From contig JAJRRC010000017.1 in the NCBI GenBank assembly GCA_024279865.1, positions 1 through 53,884 on the forward strand: DNA of 53,884 bases, written 5' to 3'. A program made the translations under genes and the position numbers. Numbering within the stretch: the first letter of the stretch is position 1; each line of letters opens with the position of its first letter. Shown here in pieces: positions 46,204 to 53,884 of the stretch. The notes below the pieces were generated by a model, which saw nothing but the letters and a program-made list of their open reading frames with translations, did no database searches and was not told the origin of the DNA. The stretch is from Planctomycetota bacterium (GTDB lineage Bacteria > Planctomycetota > Phycisphaerae > Phycisphaerales > Phycisphaeraceae).

Positions 46204-47289
46204 TTATCGAATGACGGATTTCATGGCGGCACTATTTGAAGCGTCATCAACTCCGATGGTTTTAAGCAAACGATCAATCACTTCATCGGTACTAATTCCG
46301 TCGGCCTCGGCATTAAAGTTGGTAATGAGCCGATGTCGCAAGACCGGATGAATCACAGCCTTGATATCCTCTGGCGTGACGTGCGTGCGACCTTGTAAAA
46401 CCGCACGGGCTTTGCCGGCGAGAATCAGGTTTTGACTGGCACGTGGACCGGCCCCCCAGGACAAATACTGCTGAACAAACGGTGGGCGTTGATCGTCCTG
46501 GCCTCGAACCGGCTGACGCGTCGCGCGAACGAGCCTTAAGGTGTAACGAATCACATGGTCTGCCACGGGGACCTCTCGAACCAGATCCTGAATTTTCAAA
46601 ACGCGCTCAGCGTCCAACACATGCTCAATTTGAACTTCGCGGCGAGTGGTAGTCCTGCGAACAATTTCCAGCTCTTCTTCAGCACTGGGATAGTCCACCT
46701 GAATCATAAACATAAACCGATCAAGCTGAGCTTCGGGCAAGGGGTAAGTCCCTTCCTGCTCGATGGGGTTCTGAGTCGCCAACACAAAAAACGGCTGAGG
46801 CAACGCATGGCGATACCCCGCGGCTGTGACCTGATGCTCTTGCATGGCTTCCAGTAACGCAGCCTGTGTTTTAGGGGGCGTTCGGTTGATTTCATCCGCC
46901 AGAATGACGTTGGCGAAAACAGGGCCTTTTACAAAACGTAAATTGCGTTTACCCGTGCCTCGATCTTCTTCGATCACTTCGGTGCCGGTGATGTCACTTG
47001 GCATCAGGTCAGGCGTAAACTGAATGCGGCTAAACCCCAAACTCAACGTGCGGGCAATCGTGGAAATCAGCAATGTTTTAGCCAACCCAGGCACACCCAC
47101 CAGCAACGCGTGGCCTCGACAAAACAGGGCCATCAACAATTGCTCCACCACGGTATGCTGGCCGACAATCACCTGTCCGAGTTGAGTACTAAGTTCATCG
47201 GCAGCCTGTTGAACTTCCTCAATGAGCTTGGCCATATCAGCATCAGAGGGTACCGGGGAGTGTGAATGCGGCATAAGCAGGCGATCCAT
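46204..47289 (-). CDS. MoxR-family AAA+ ATPase
   Basis: From ATG 47287-47289 the product has 361 residues. Walker A GVPGLAKT lies at about 65-72, Walker B with [20 protein letters not shown] follows, and the sensor [18 protein letters not shown] is intact. MoxR ATPases act as chaperones that mature other proteins and are typically coded next to DUF58 and VWA genes, as here. It is the first gene of the cassette moxR, DUF58, BatA-like, VWA. ATG at 47274 is an alternative start. Confidence 0.93.
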   Translation of the reverse strand: MDRLLMPHSHSPVPSDADMAKLIEEVQQAADELSTQLGQVIVGQHTVVEQLLMALFCRGHALLVGVPGLAKTLLISTIARTLSLGFSRIQFTPDLMPSDITGTEVIEEDRGTGKRNLRFVKGPVFANVILADEINRTPPKTQAALLEAMQEHQVTAAGYRHALPQPFFVLATQNPIEQEGTYPLPEAQLDRFMFMIQVDYPSAEEELEIVRRTTTRREVQIEHVLDAERVLKIQDLVREVPVADHVIRYTLRLVRATRQPVRGQDDQRPPFVQQYLSWGAGPRASQNLILAGKARAVLQGRTHVTPEDIKAVIHPVLRHRLITNFNAEADGISTDEVIDRLLKTIGVDDASNSAAMKSVIR

Positions 47290-47364
47290 TTCCAACAAAA
47301 GTGTTTATATGTTGATCAGTATATCCGCAATAGGCCCTTCCCGATGCGCACAAGACAAGCCGTT

Positions 47365-47859
47365 TTATATTTCGTCAACGGGGCAAACTTTGATTTGTTT
47401 GCCATCCACACAAACCACTTGGATCAACGTGCCAGCCTCGATCACGCCGCTGGCGGCAAGACATTCTTCACGCTGACCGTTGAGAAGACAAAACCCCACG
47501 GGATGTAGATCGGTTTGAGCGGTGCCTTGCTGGCCAAGCAGAGCATTGCGTTCGGTGCGTGCCTCTTCAATTTCTATCGTCTCATCCAACGCACCCAACG
47601 ACAACCACCGCGCCACGGGCGTATGAGGCCAAAATTTAATCGACACCATAAACAACACCGGCGTTGCAGCCACACAGACAATCGCGCCCACCAAGCCCAA
47701 CGTGGTATTGATCGCAAACAAAGTCACAATCCCCGCCAAGGTCGCGCAAGCTGCCATCATGCCAAGCAAACCGCCTGAGGGGATCATCACCTCAGCCATA
47801 AACAACCCAATGGCCCCGACAAAGCACAAAAGCGAAATCACAATCAAAGGTTGATCCAT
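47365..47859 (-). CDS. NfeD-like membrane protein
   Basis: The 164-residue product has three or four hydrophobic helices (about 5-25, 30-50, 52-75) and a C-terminal OB-like beta domain (about 105-160) with GQQGTAQTDLHPVGFCLLNG and AGTLIQVVCVDGKQIKV, the pattern of NfeD-like proteins. These work with stomatin or membrane proteases in membrane quality control; no such partner is adjacent. It lies 75 bases upstream of moxR in the same direction. Confidence 0.85.
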   Translation of the reverse strand: MDQPLIVISLLCFVGAIGLFMAEVMIPSGGLLGMMAACATLAGIVTLFAINTTLGLVGAIVCVAATPVLFMVSIKFWPHTPVARWLSLGALDETIEIEEARTERNALLGQQGTAQTDLHPVGFCLLNGQREECLAASGVIEAGTLIQVVCVDGKQIKVCPVDEI

Positions 47860-47959
47860 TTTTCAAAACTTTCAGCTAGAAGCGCCCCGTCATCAACAAG
47901 AAAAGACGCTTGGAAATTAAAAAACATCCCCGCCAATAACTTCTCTTATCATAGTCTAT

Positions 47960-49009
47960 TCAAGCCAGATACCTACCCCCAAGGCCCTCTATTCCGCCAA
48001 GCACTTCAAACATCCGAGTCGTCCCACCAATGGGACCAATGACAATCATTTCGTCATCCGGTTCTAAGACGGTATCGGCGGGCGGATTAAATGTGCGTGA
48101 GCCATCGGGCTTGACCAAGGCCACGATAATATGGCCTGTCTGTGTGGGCAGCGCCACTTCCCGCAAAGTTTTGCCATGGGCTTTGGGGAGTTGTTCTATT
48201 TGTACTTTGGTGACTTCCAGATCGTCGCCGCTGACGGCGAGTTCGACGAGTTCCGCCACCGCTGGGTGCATGAGCATTTGCATGATTTTGTTAGCGCCAT
48301 GCACGGGCGTACAGATCACACGGCTGGCCCCGGCACGCATGAGTTTGGACTGGGTATCTTTGTTTTCTGCTCGGGCGATGATGGTCAATTGTTCATTGAT
48401 TTCACGGGCGGTCAGGGTCACAAACACATTGTCTGCATCACTTCGCAGACAAGAGGTTAGTCCTTTGGCGTGATCGGGCTGAGCTGAGCGTAAAACATGT
48501 TCAGTCATGGCATCACCATGGAGATAGAGAAAGCCTCGTTCGTCAGCCAAAGCGGTTTTAACAGGATCACTTTCGATAATGACAAAGGCTTTATTTTGTT
48601 CATCAAGCAGTTCGCACAAGGCTTGGCCCATGCGGCCATAGCCACAGACAATGGTGTGGTCTTTGAGTTGATTGATTTGTTTTTGCAATTGTCGTCTCCC
48701 GAACATAGCCCGCAATTCACCGTCCACAATAAACGCCACCAGATTCATGCCGACATAAAAAACGGTCAACACGCCAGCAAGCATCAACATGCCAGCCCAC
48801 AATTGTTCGCCGGCACTGAGTGTTAAATTAAAGGCGCCCACGGTGGTCAAAATATTGGTCGTGATCCACAACGCTTCGCCAATGGTCCGTTGTTCACCAA
48901 TGGTGGTAAACCCCACCACGCCACCTATCATTAAAGCAATTAACAGCAGCGTACTCATCACCATCGTACGACGGGTTCGGGTTATCGGGTTATGAGGCAC
49001 ACGTTGCAT
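47960..49009 (-). CDS. Ion-channel-like protein with TrkA (RCK) domains, degenerate filter
   Basis: From ATG 49007-49009 the product has 349 residues; ATG 49042 is an alternative. Two helices (about 16-34 and 65-88) flank a pore-like loop, followed by a TrkA-N Rossmann domain (VCGYGRMGQALCELL, about 105-119) and TrkA-C (about 265-345). This is the layout of a two-helix potassium channel with its RCK gate. The usual filter TVGYGD is replaced by TVGAFN at about 56-61, so potassium selectivity is doubtful. The N-terminal helix and pore are otherwise recognisable. Confidence 0.85.
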   Translation of the reverse strand: MQRVPHNPITRTRRTMVMSTLLLIALMIGGVVGFTTIGEQRTIGEALWITTNILTTVGAFNLTLSAGEQLWAGMLMLAGVLTVFYVGMNLVAFIVDGELRAMFGRRQLQKQINQLKDHTIVCGYGRMGQALCELLDEQNKAFVIIESDPVKTALADERGFLYLHGDAMTEHVLRSAQPDHAKGLTSCLRSDADNVFVTLTAREINEQLTIIARAENKDTQSKLMRAGASRVICTPVHGANKIMQMLMHPAVAELVELAVSGDDLEVTKVQIEQLPKAHGKTLREVALPTQTGHIIVALVKPDGSRTFNPPADTVLEPDDEMIVIGPIGGTTRMFEVLGGIEGLGGRYLA

Positions 49010-49170
49010 GATACCCGTTCGAGGGCATCGTATAAAAATCATCTGGCGTTCAAGGCTACATTGGCTTGGCCTTAAAAACCCAAGGCCCACTGCGTTGCCT
49101 TGCACGCCGTGGTGGCATCAAGGGCAAACGCAGCGGGCCTTGGGTTGTGCGTTAAAAAGAAACGGTGATA

Positions 49171-50211
49171 TTACTGATCGAACTGCCCATCAAAGGCGAT
49201 GCCTGATGGCTCAAAGTCCACGCTCTGCACAAACTCGCAAGCCTCAACAGCACCGTGTTCGCGGTCCATGCGGCTATCTTCCCATTCCACGCTCAAGGGG
49301 CCTTTGTAACCGGTATCGTTCAAAGCCACGATGATCTCTTCGAAATCAATGTCGCCATGTCCCAGGGAACGGAAGTCCCAAAAACGCCGTGGGTCGGCAA
49401 AGTCGGTGTGGCCGCCGAACACGCCCACGGTCCCGTCGCCGTGCCCCCACCATGCGTCCTTCATGTGGACGTGGTAAATGCGGTCGGCAAAGGTGCGGAT
49501 AAATTTCACATAGTCCACGCCCTGATAGCCCAGATGTGAGGGGTCATAGTTAAAGCCAAATCGTTTGTGGCCGTTGACAGCCGCCAAAGCGCGTTTGGCG
49601 GTCGCCATGTCAAATGCAATTTCGGTGGGATGCACTTCCAACGCGAAGTTGACGTTGAGCTTGTCGAACTGATTGAGGATCGGCATCCAACGCTTGGCGA
49701 AGTCTTTGTAACCCTTGTCCCAGAAAGCTTGGTCGGTTGGTGGAAATGCGTAAATGGCATGCCACACGGATGAGCCGGTGAAGCCGTTGACCACCGCAGG
49801 CTTGCAGCCCCAGGAGCGGTCCGCATTTTTGGGCTTGGCGTCCATCAACTTGCGAGCTGCTTTACCGGTCTGGATCATTTCCTTGGCGGCACGTTTGCGA
49901 ACGCCTTCGGGGTCACCGTCGCCCCAGATGTCTGGCGAAAGGATTAACTTGTGGCGTTCATCAATCAAATCGCACACGGCTTGTCCGACTAGATGCGATG
50001 AAATGGCATAAGCCGTCAGCCCATGGTCCAGCAAAATTTCCCAGCGTTGTTTGCAATAATTTTTTTCTTTGTTGGCGCGAGCCACGTCAAAGTGATCGCC
50101 CCAGCAAGCCAGCTCAAGGCCGTCATAGCCGAATTGAGCTGCCTTGGCGCAAATGGTTTCAAAATCCAGGTCCGCCCATTGGCCGGTAAACAGTGTGACA
50201 GGTCGTGACAT
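49171..50211 (-). CDS. Sugar phosphate isomerase/epimerase-like TIM-barrel protein
   Basis: From ATG 50209-50211, with GGAGA upstream, the product has 346 residues. It belongs to the xylose-isomerase-like/AP-endonuclease-2 barrel group: metal ligands are visible in [11 protein letters not shown] (Glu), NYDPSHLG (Asp, His), [11 protein letters not shown] (His) and [10 protein letters not shown] (Glu). Members isomerise or epimerise sugars or inositols; the substrate cannot be assigned. It stands as a single gene divergent from the kinase. Confidence 0.88.
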   Translation of the reverse strand: MSRPVTLFTGQWADLDFETICAKAAQFGYDGLELACWGDHFDVARANKEKNYCKQRWEILLDHGLTAYAISSHLVGQAVCDLIDERHKLILSPDIWGDGDPEGVRKRAAKEMIQTGKAARKLMDAKPKNADRSWGCKPAVVNGFTGSSVWHAIYAFPPTDQAFWDKGYKDFAKRWMPILNQFDKLNVNFALEVHPTEIAFDMATAKRALAAVNGHKRFGFNYDPSHLGYQGVDYVKFIRTFADRIYHVHMKDAWWGHGDGTVGVFGGHTDFADPRRFWDFRSLGHGDIDFEEIIVALNDTGYKGPLSVEWEDSRMDREHGAVEACEFVQSVDFEPSGIAFDGQFDQ

Positions 50212-50410
50212 GATGCAGTCTCCCAAATTTAATAAATATGTTAAATTGAACACATAGTGTTAGGGCAACAAGCACATTATGCAAATAACCAGCTATCTCG
50301 ACCTGAATGAAACACTTGTCATATGGCCTTCATGTCGATAAAGTACCTTCTCCAGTAATGCTGTAACTAGACCCTCCTGCTTCCGTTAGACCCATGGAAC
50401 ATCTATCGCA

Positions 50411-51283
50411 ATGGCTATAGGCGGCAATTCATTTATCCCCGCATCCCTAGGGCTCGAGATCCTCGATACCCTTGGGCATGGCGCGCGTAGCACGATTTAT
50501 CTCGTGCGGGAGAAATCAACCACCAACCGGTACGCCCTTAAGCGGGTCATTCGCAATTCATCTGCCGACCAGCGGTTTATGGATCAGGCGACCCTTGAAC
50601 ATGATGTGGCTCAGCAGTTTAATCATCCGAGCCTGCGTAAAAGTTACAAGGTCTATCGCCAGAAACGTTTTTTCCGAACCCGTGAAGTGCTCGTACTCAT
50701 GGAAGCGGTGGTCGGCCAAACCCTTGAACAACGACGGCCACGGAAGATGCTCGAAGTTTGCCGCATTTTTCAAGACACCGCCATTGCCCTAGGTGTCATG
50801 CATCGCGCGGGCTATGTCCATGCAGACATCAAACCCAACAACATCTTGGTCACCGATCAAGACATGGTTAAAATTATCGACTTTGGACAAAGCTGTCCCA
50901 CCGGAACCCGCAAAGAACGCATTCAGGGGACCCCAGACTATATTGCTCCCGAACAGGTCAAACGTGACCATATCACGCCCAAGACCGACGTGTTTAATCT
51001 GGCAGCCACGATGTATTTTGTCTTGACTGCCCAGCACGTCCCCACGCTGATTCCCAAAGGATCGCCAGGCATTTCTTTGGTCGACAAACTGTCCCATCAA
51101 TGTCCCTCACCCATTGAATTAAACCCCGATGTGCCGCCGGCCTTGTCGAGCCTGATTATGAACTGCCTCGAACCTGAACCCCGCGAACGGCCAGAATCCA
51201 TGACGCGACTATACGAACGGCTCGAAATGGCCATCGGACAAGTCAACAGCGAAGCTCGCAGAAAAGCGCAATCCAGCAGCTAA
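50411..51283 (+). CDS. Hanks-type serine/threonine protein kinase
   Basis: The 290-residue product is a bare kinase domain without a membrane segment or sensor domain. The Gly-rich loop is LGHGARSTIYLV (21-32), the ATP-binding Lys is Lys44 (YALKRV), the catalytic loop is HADIKPNN (137-144), the Mg loop DFG (157-159) and the APE-type motif IAPE (178-181). The usual HRD Arg is Ala, as in some non-RD kinases, so activation-loop control should differ. No ribosome binding site is obvious. The YgfZ-like gene starts 14 bases downstream. Confidence 0.92.
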   Translation: MAIGGNSFIPASLGLEILDTLGHGARSTIYLVREKSTTNRYALKRVIRNSSADQRFMDQATLEHDVAQQFNHPSLRKSYKVYRQKRFFRTREVLVLMEAVVGQTLEQRRPRKMLEVCRIFQDTAIALGVMHRAGYVHADIKPNNILVTDQDMVKIIDFGQSCPTGTRKERIQGTPDYIAPEQVKRDHITPKTDVFNLAATMYFVLTAQHVPTLIPKGSPGISLVDKLSHQCPSPIELNPDVPPALSSLIMNCLEPEPRERPESMTRLYERLEMAIGQVNSEARRKAQSSS

Positions 51284-51297
51284 CTCAGAAAACTTCA

Positions 51298-52500
51298 ATG
51301 CAATTCCGCATTGTCATTTCAGGCCCCAGGCCTCACCCCAATACCATGCCCAACGATATTCAAACACACATCGAACAAACAGACCCTATCTTAATGTCCT
51401 TCGGCCCAGGCGAAGAAGACCTTTGCATTGCCGAATCCTTCGGCAACTATGAAGCCGAGTACGCCATCATCCGAAAAGGGGTCGGCATCCTCCATGCCCC
51501 CTTTCACGGCTGCGTGAAAATGACAGGCGAAGACCGGCTGACCTTCCTCCAACGCATGGTGACCCAGGATGTCGAGTCACTCAAACCCGGGCAAGGACAG
51601 CGAGCGTTTCTCCTCAGTAAAACGGGACGAATTGACGCGGACCTAGTCGTGCTGGCTCAGGAAGATTGCTGCCTGTTGATGCTTGACAGCTTCTGCGCCG
51701 ATGCGGTGGTCGCAGAACTGGATCGGTATCTGTTTTCTGAAGATGTGGCCTTGAGCAATGTGTCCGATCAATATGAGCCGGTTTCCCTGCTCGGACCTGC
51801 TGGGGTAAAACTTTTAATGACCCTTGGCTTTGATGGCCTTGAAGGCATGGAACCGTTGGAATCTCGTGTTCTGGATTTCCAGGGAGAGCCGGGGTTGATC
51901 TATCGTCAAGATCTCACCGGCTCACTGGGGTTGCATTTGTACATTCCCCAAGCTCACAGCCTCGCGATCTACCAACAATTGACCGACGCAGTGGGAGGCA
52001 TGGTCCCGAACATTGATCAATCTGAAGGGGACAACCCCACAGGCCCCAATCGAGACATCCCCGGCCGCGCGGTGGGCTGGTCTGCATTTAACACCGCTCG
52101 AATTGAAGCTGGCACTCCCCTGTTTAACGTGGACTTTGGGCCTGACTGTCTCCCCCACGAAACGGGTATCTTGGACCAAGCCGTCAGTTTTACCAAAGGT
52201 TGTTATCTGGGGCAGGAAATCGTCGGCCGCATGCAGAACCTCGGCCATCCCAAACGTGTTCTCGTGGGCTTGAGCTTTGAAGATGACCGCATGCCAATCG
52301 CAGGCTCCCAAGTTCAAACCGACGACGGCATCACCATCGGCGGAATTACCAGCTCGGCCATCTCTCCTTTGCGAGGCAGCCAAGCCGTTGCCTTTGCCAT
52401 GATGAAATGGGGCAAGCATCGCAAAAAAACCAAAGTCCGCGTCCCTGCCGAGGGCAAAATGGTCCCTGCGGTGGTCGCGCCTACGTTGGTATTTGTGTAA
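51298..52500 (+). CDS. ygfZ: YgfZ/GcvT-like folate-binding protein
   Basis: The 400-residue product has the GcvT fold and the YgfZ signature KGCYLGQEIVGRM (about 300-312) with the essential Cys. YgfZ helps assemble and repair Fe-S clusters using tetrahydrofolate. Fe-S enzymes such as GltBD are coded in this window, but this is not proof of a link. ATG 51346 is another possible start; the first 16 residues are not family-like and neither start has a clear ribosome binding site. Confidence 0.88.
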   Translation: MQFRIVISGPRPHPNTMPNDIQTHIEQTDPILMSFGPGEEDLCIAESFGNYEAEYAIIRKGVGILHAPFHGCVKMTGEDRLTFLQRMVTQDVESLKPGQGQRAFLLSKTGRIDADLVVLAQEDCCLLMLDSFCADAVVAELDRYLFSEDVALSNVSDQYEPVSLLGPAGVKLLMTLGFDGLEGMEPLESRVLDFQGEPGLIYRQDLTGSLGLHLYIPQAHSLAIYQQLTDAVGGMVPNIDQSEGDNPTGPNRDIPGRAVGWSAFNTARIEAGTPLFNVDFGPDCLPHETGILDQAVSFTKGCYLGQEIVGRMQNLGHPKRVLVGLSFEDDRMPIAGSQVQTDDGITIGGITSSAISPLRGSQAVAFAMMKWGKHRKKTKVRVPAEGKMVPAVVAPTLVFV

Positions 52501-52518
52501 ATTTCATCAGATGCGCCC

Positions 52519-52566
52519 AGAAGAATCCGACTCTTCACTTCGTTGAGAGTTCGGCTTTGTGACAGC
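52519..52566 (+). repeat. Second dispersed repeat family, copy 3
   Basis: AAGAATCCGACTCTTCAC followed by GAGAGTTCGGCTTTGTGACA. It lies in the convergent gap between ygfZ and the MBL gene. Confidence 0.6.
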
Positions 52567-52612
52567 GTATATAAAAACATCAACGCGTTAGCCATGCTCT
52601 CAATGAAAACAC

Positions 52613-53744
52613 TTACCCTTGGGCTTTGTGCAGGTAGTAGTCTTTTTCCAACTGGCCTGAGGGGCACAACGCGGCAATGGCGTTTTCGGTTTGCTGGGAC
52701 CATCGCATAATTTTTCGGTATTGCGATGCAGCAAACCGGGTGTAGGTGCTGTGGCCGGTGAGTACTAGATCGGGCTTCCAATCTAAAATCAGTTGGGCGC
52801 TGACGCTAAAGCCTTCTGTGAAACGGCATCCGTTGTAAGCACAAAAACCACCGGTGCCGTTCCATCGGGAGTTGGGTTGAAAACTGTCGCCGCCGAAGAG
52901 TATTTTTTTTCCCGCCACCGTCGTCATAAAAATGCAGTGCCACCATGTTTGACCCGGCGCAGGTGCCACGTCAAAGGAATATTCGCACCAGTTCCACTGA
53001 CCCTGATGCGGCAATTTTGCATCGGGCAGCACTGTTTTTTTCATCCGCCAAGGCACATCTAATTTTTTCAGGTCCGCCAGTGGAATTGCCACACGCGGGT
53101 GTAACCAAAGCTTTGCTTTGTATTTTTTTTTCAGGCTAGGCGCGCCGTCTACATGATCGCTATGGTAATGCGTGACGGTGATATCAGTGGGTTTTACTTG
53201 GAGCTCATTGAGCAATGCTTCAAGTTCTTCAGTATCACCGACCCAAGGATCAATCACCAAAGCCTTGCCTGTGTTGCTTAACAACAGATAGCCGTTGGAG
53301 CCAAATTGGTACAAGCCCTCAAGCAGTTGCCGTGCGCCGCAGCGCGTGAACGTGGGCTCGAAATAACGATCTGGTTCACCGGGGCAGACGGACCCTTTGG
53401 CCTTGGAAAATGCTTGAAGTTTGCGTGTGAGTTGTTTGAGCATCGCACGTGGCTGACGCGCGATCTGCGAGCCATGCGAAGGACACAACAGGTCCATCCC
53501 GATATCCGACAGGCAGGTCAAACCCTTGATCGCAGCATCAATGCCCGAGGTAGTCCAGTGGTCCCATTCCAGATGATAGGGTTCATAAATCGTTGCGTTT
53601 GCGTGCGCTGCATCGCCACAGAAGACCACTTGTTTGCCCCCATGGTCAAGAAGGATCGAAAGAGCGCCCGGACCGTGACCGGGGGTGCTGATGAATCGGA
53701 TTCTCTGAGTTCCCCAAAAGTGATCCGTAAACCCGTCAAGGCAG
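52613..53744 (-). pseudogene. Tandem metallo-beta-lactamase-fold protein, interrupted by an IS630 element
   Basis: A continuous minus-strand frame runs from the IS end (53744) to the stop at 52613. It begins with the second half of one MBL domain (FISTPGHGPGALSILL, VVFCGDAAHAN, LLCPSHGSQI) and continues into a complete second MBL domain with HYHSDHVDG, GGDSFQPNSRW and VLTGHSTYTR. The first half of domain one is missing because the IS630 right end lies directly upstream. A GTG inside the frame (53627-53629) could start a shortened product. The substrate is unknown. Confidence 0.8.
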
Positions 53745-53884
53745 TATACTGCTTCCAGTTGATTTTTCCCGTTTTTACGATGCCTGAATATGAAAGTTTT
53801 CCGTCATCAGGCTCTGCAATTCCCGCAAGTATTTTTTGCGTTTTCGAAAAAAACTTTTACAAGCTTTTTTGAATTCTGCAAACG
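53745..53884 (-). mobile_element. IS630-family insertion sequence, partial (transposase 3' end and terminal repeat)
   Basis: Bases 53745-53777 are the perfect inverted repeat of 137-169. The transposase stop lies inside this repeat, as is common for compact IS. The outer end TATA meets the MBL gene at a TA dinucleotide. The element continues beyond the right edge. Confidence 0.85.
53775..53884 (-). CDS. IS630-family transposase, C-terminal fragment (enters from right edge)
   Basis: The minus strand reads FAEFKKACKSFFRKRKKYLR and ends MTENFHIQAS before TAA at 53775-53777, 36 residues in all. The late FF-x-Leu-rich helix and the final ENFH motif fit the C-terminus of IS630-type transposases. 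It is on the same strand as the N-terminal fragment at 1-101. Confidence 0.7.
   Translation of the reverse strand, partial: FAEFKKACKSFFRKRKKYLRELQSLMTENFHIQAS

Noticed and set aside
40271-47859. A novel defence system formed by the MoxR/VWA cassette
   Set aside because: MoxR, DUF58 and BatA-like VWA genes are a common housekeeping arrangement in planctomycetes and other bacteria; no nuclease or other effector is present.
53306-53872. Plus-strand open frame of 188 codons at the right edge
   Set aside because: It is antisense to the MBL gene and the IS transposase fragment, both of which show family motifs.

Overview
The window looks like one complete contig from a planctomycete, possibly of class Phycisphaerae. 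Evidence for this is inferential: a SecA much longer than usual, a cluster of HlyD-type adaptors with a PqqD-like/M50 protein, a MoxR–DUF58–BatA/VWA–VWA cassette, bactofilins, a Hanks-type kinase, an atypical long-tag tmRNA and planctomycete-style integrase architecture. Both ends lie inside copies of the same IS630-family insertion sequence. A 33-bp sequence at 137-169 recurs, inverted and perfect, at 53745-53777. The left end carries the transposase N-terminus and the right end its C-terminus, which suggests the assembly broke at this repeat. The right copy interrupts a metallo-beta-lactamase-fold gene.

Layout. 1-3137: IS630 end, a small membrane protein, an unusual tyrosine recombinase with CTCGGAACC-type repeats upstream of its start, and the tmRNA gene directly behind it (a typical island insertion site). 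3289-6533: GNAT-fold protein and dnaA, with an AT-rich DnaA-box region between them. 6934-14115: a lysR-gltB-gltD operon for glutamate synthesis with two dyads in the promoter. 14281-15465: ketoacyl-synthase-like protein. 15738-21240: three genes for an envelope export or adaptor system, split by an inverted-repeat-bounded, frameshifted four-helix-bundle (S23-type) gene. 21504-25994: His-rich protein and SecA. 26108-29669: small secreted protein, response regulator, AMMECR1 protein, ruvC, pgk. 30083-33880: Wza-like export protein (with a 13-codon leader ORF), gpsA, RimK-like ligase. 34018-35899: FlgM-like protein and two bactofilins. 35990-36087: a candidate structured RNA on the plus strand. 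36349-39983: PgpH-like HD phosphohydrolase and PhoH. 40271-47859: two VWA proteins, DUF58, MoxR and NfeD-like protein. 47960-53744: TrkA-like channel protein, sugar isomerase-like protein, Ser/Thr kinase, YgfZ, interrupted MBL protein.

The most unusual feature is a dispersed, C/G-rich palindromic element with core CCCCCGGAAGTTTTCCCTTGGG followed by TTCACCCAATCCCCCC. About 20 full or degraded copies lie in 54 kb. It sits in intergenic gaps, touches start and stop codons, and is also inserted in frame within unrelated proteins (DnaA, the ketoacyl synthase-like protein, GNAT protein, both VWA proteins, a bactofilin). It is read on either strand and in more than one frame, so it spread as DNA. 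The closest known analogy is the Rickettsia palindromic elements. Two further dispersed repeat families are present.

No similarity searches were run. Family names rest on motifs visible in the translations, and start codons were chosen from ribosome binding sites and family N-termini.
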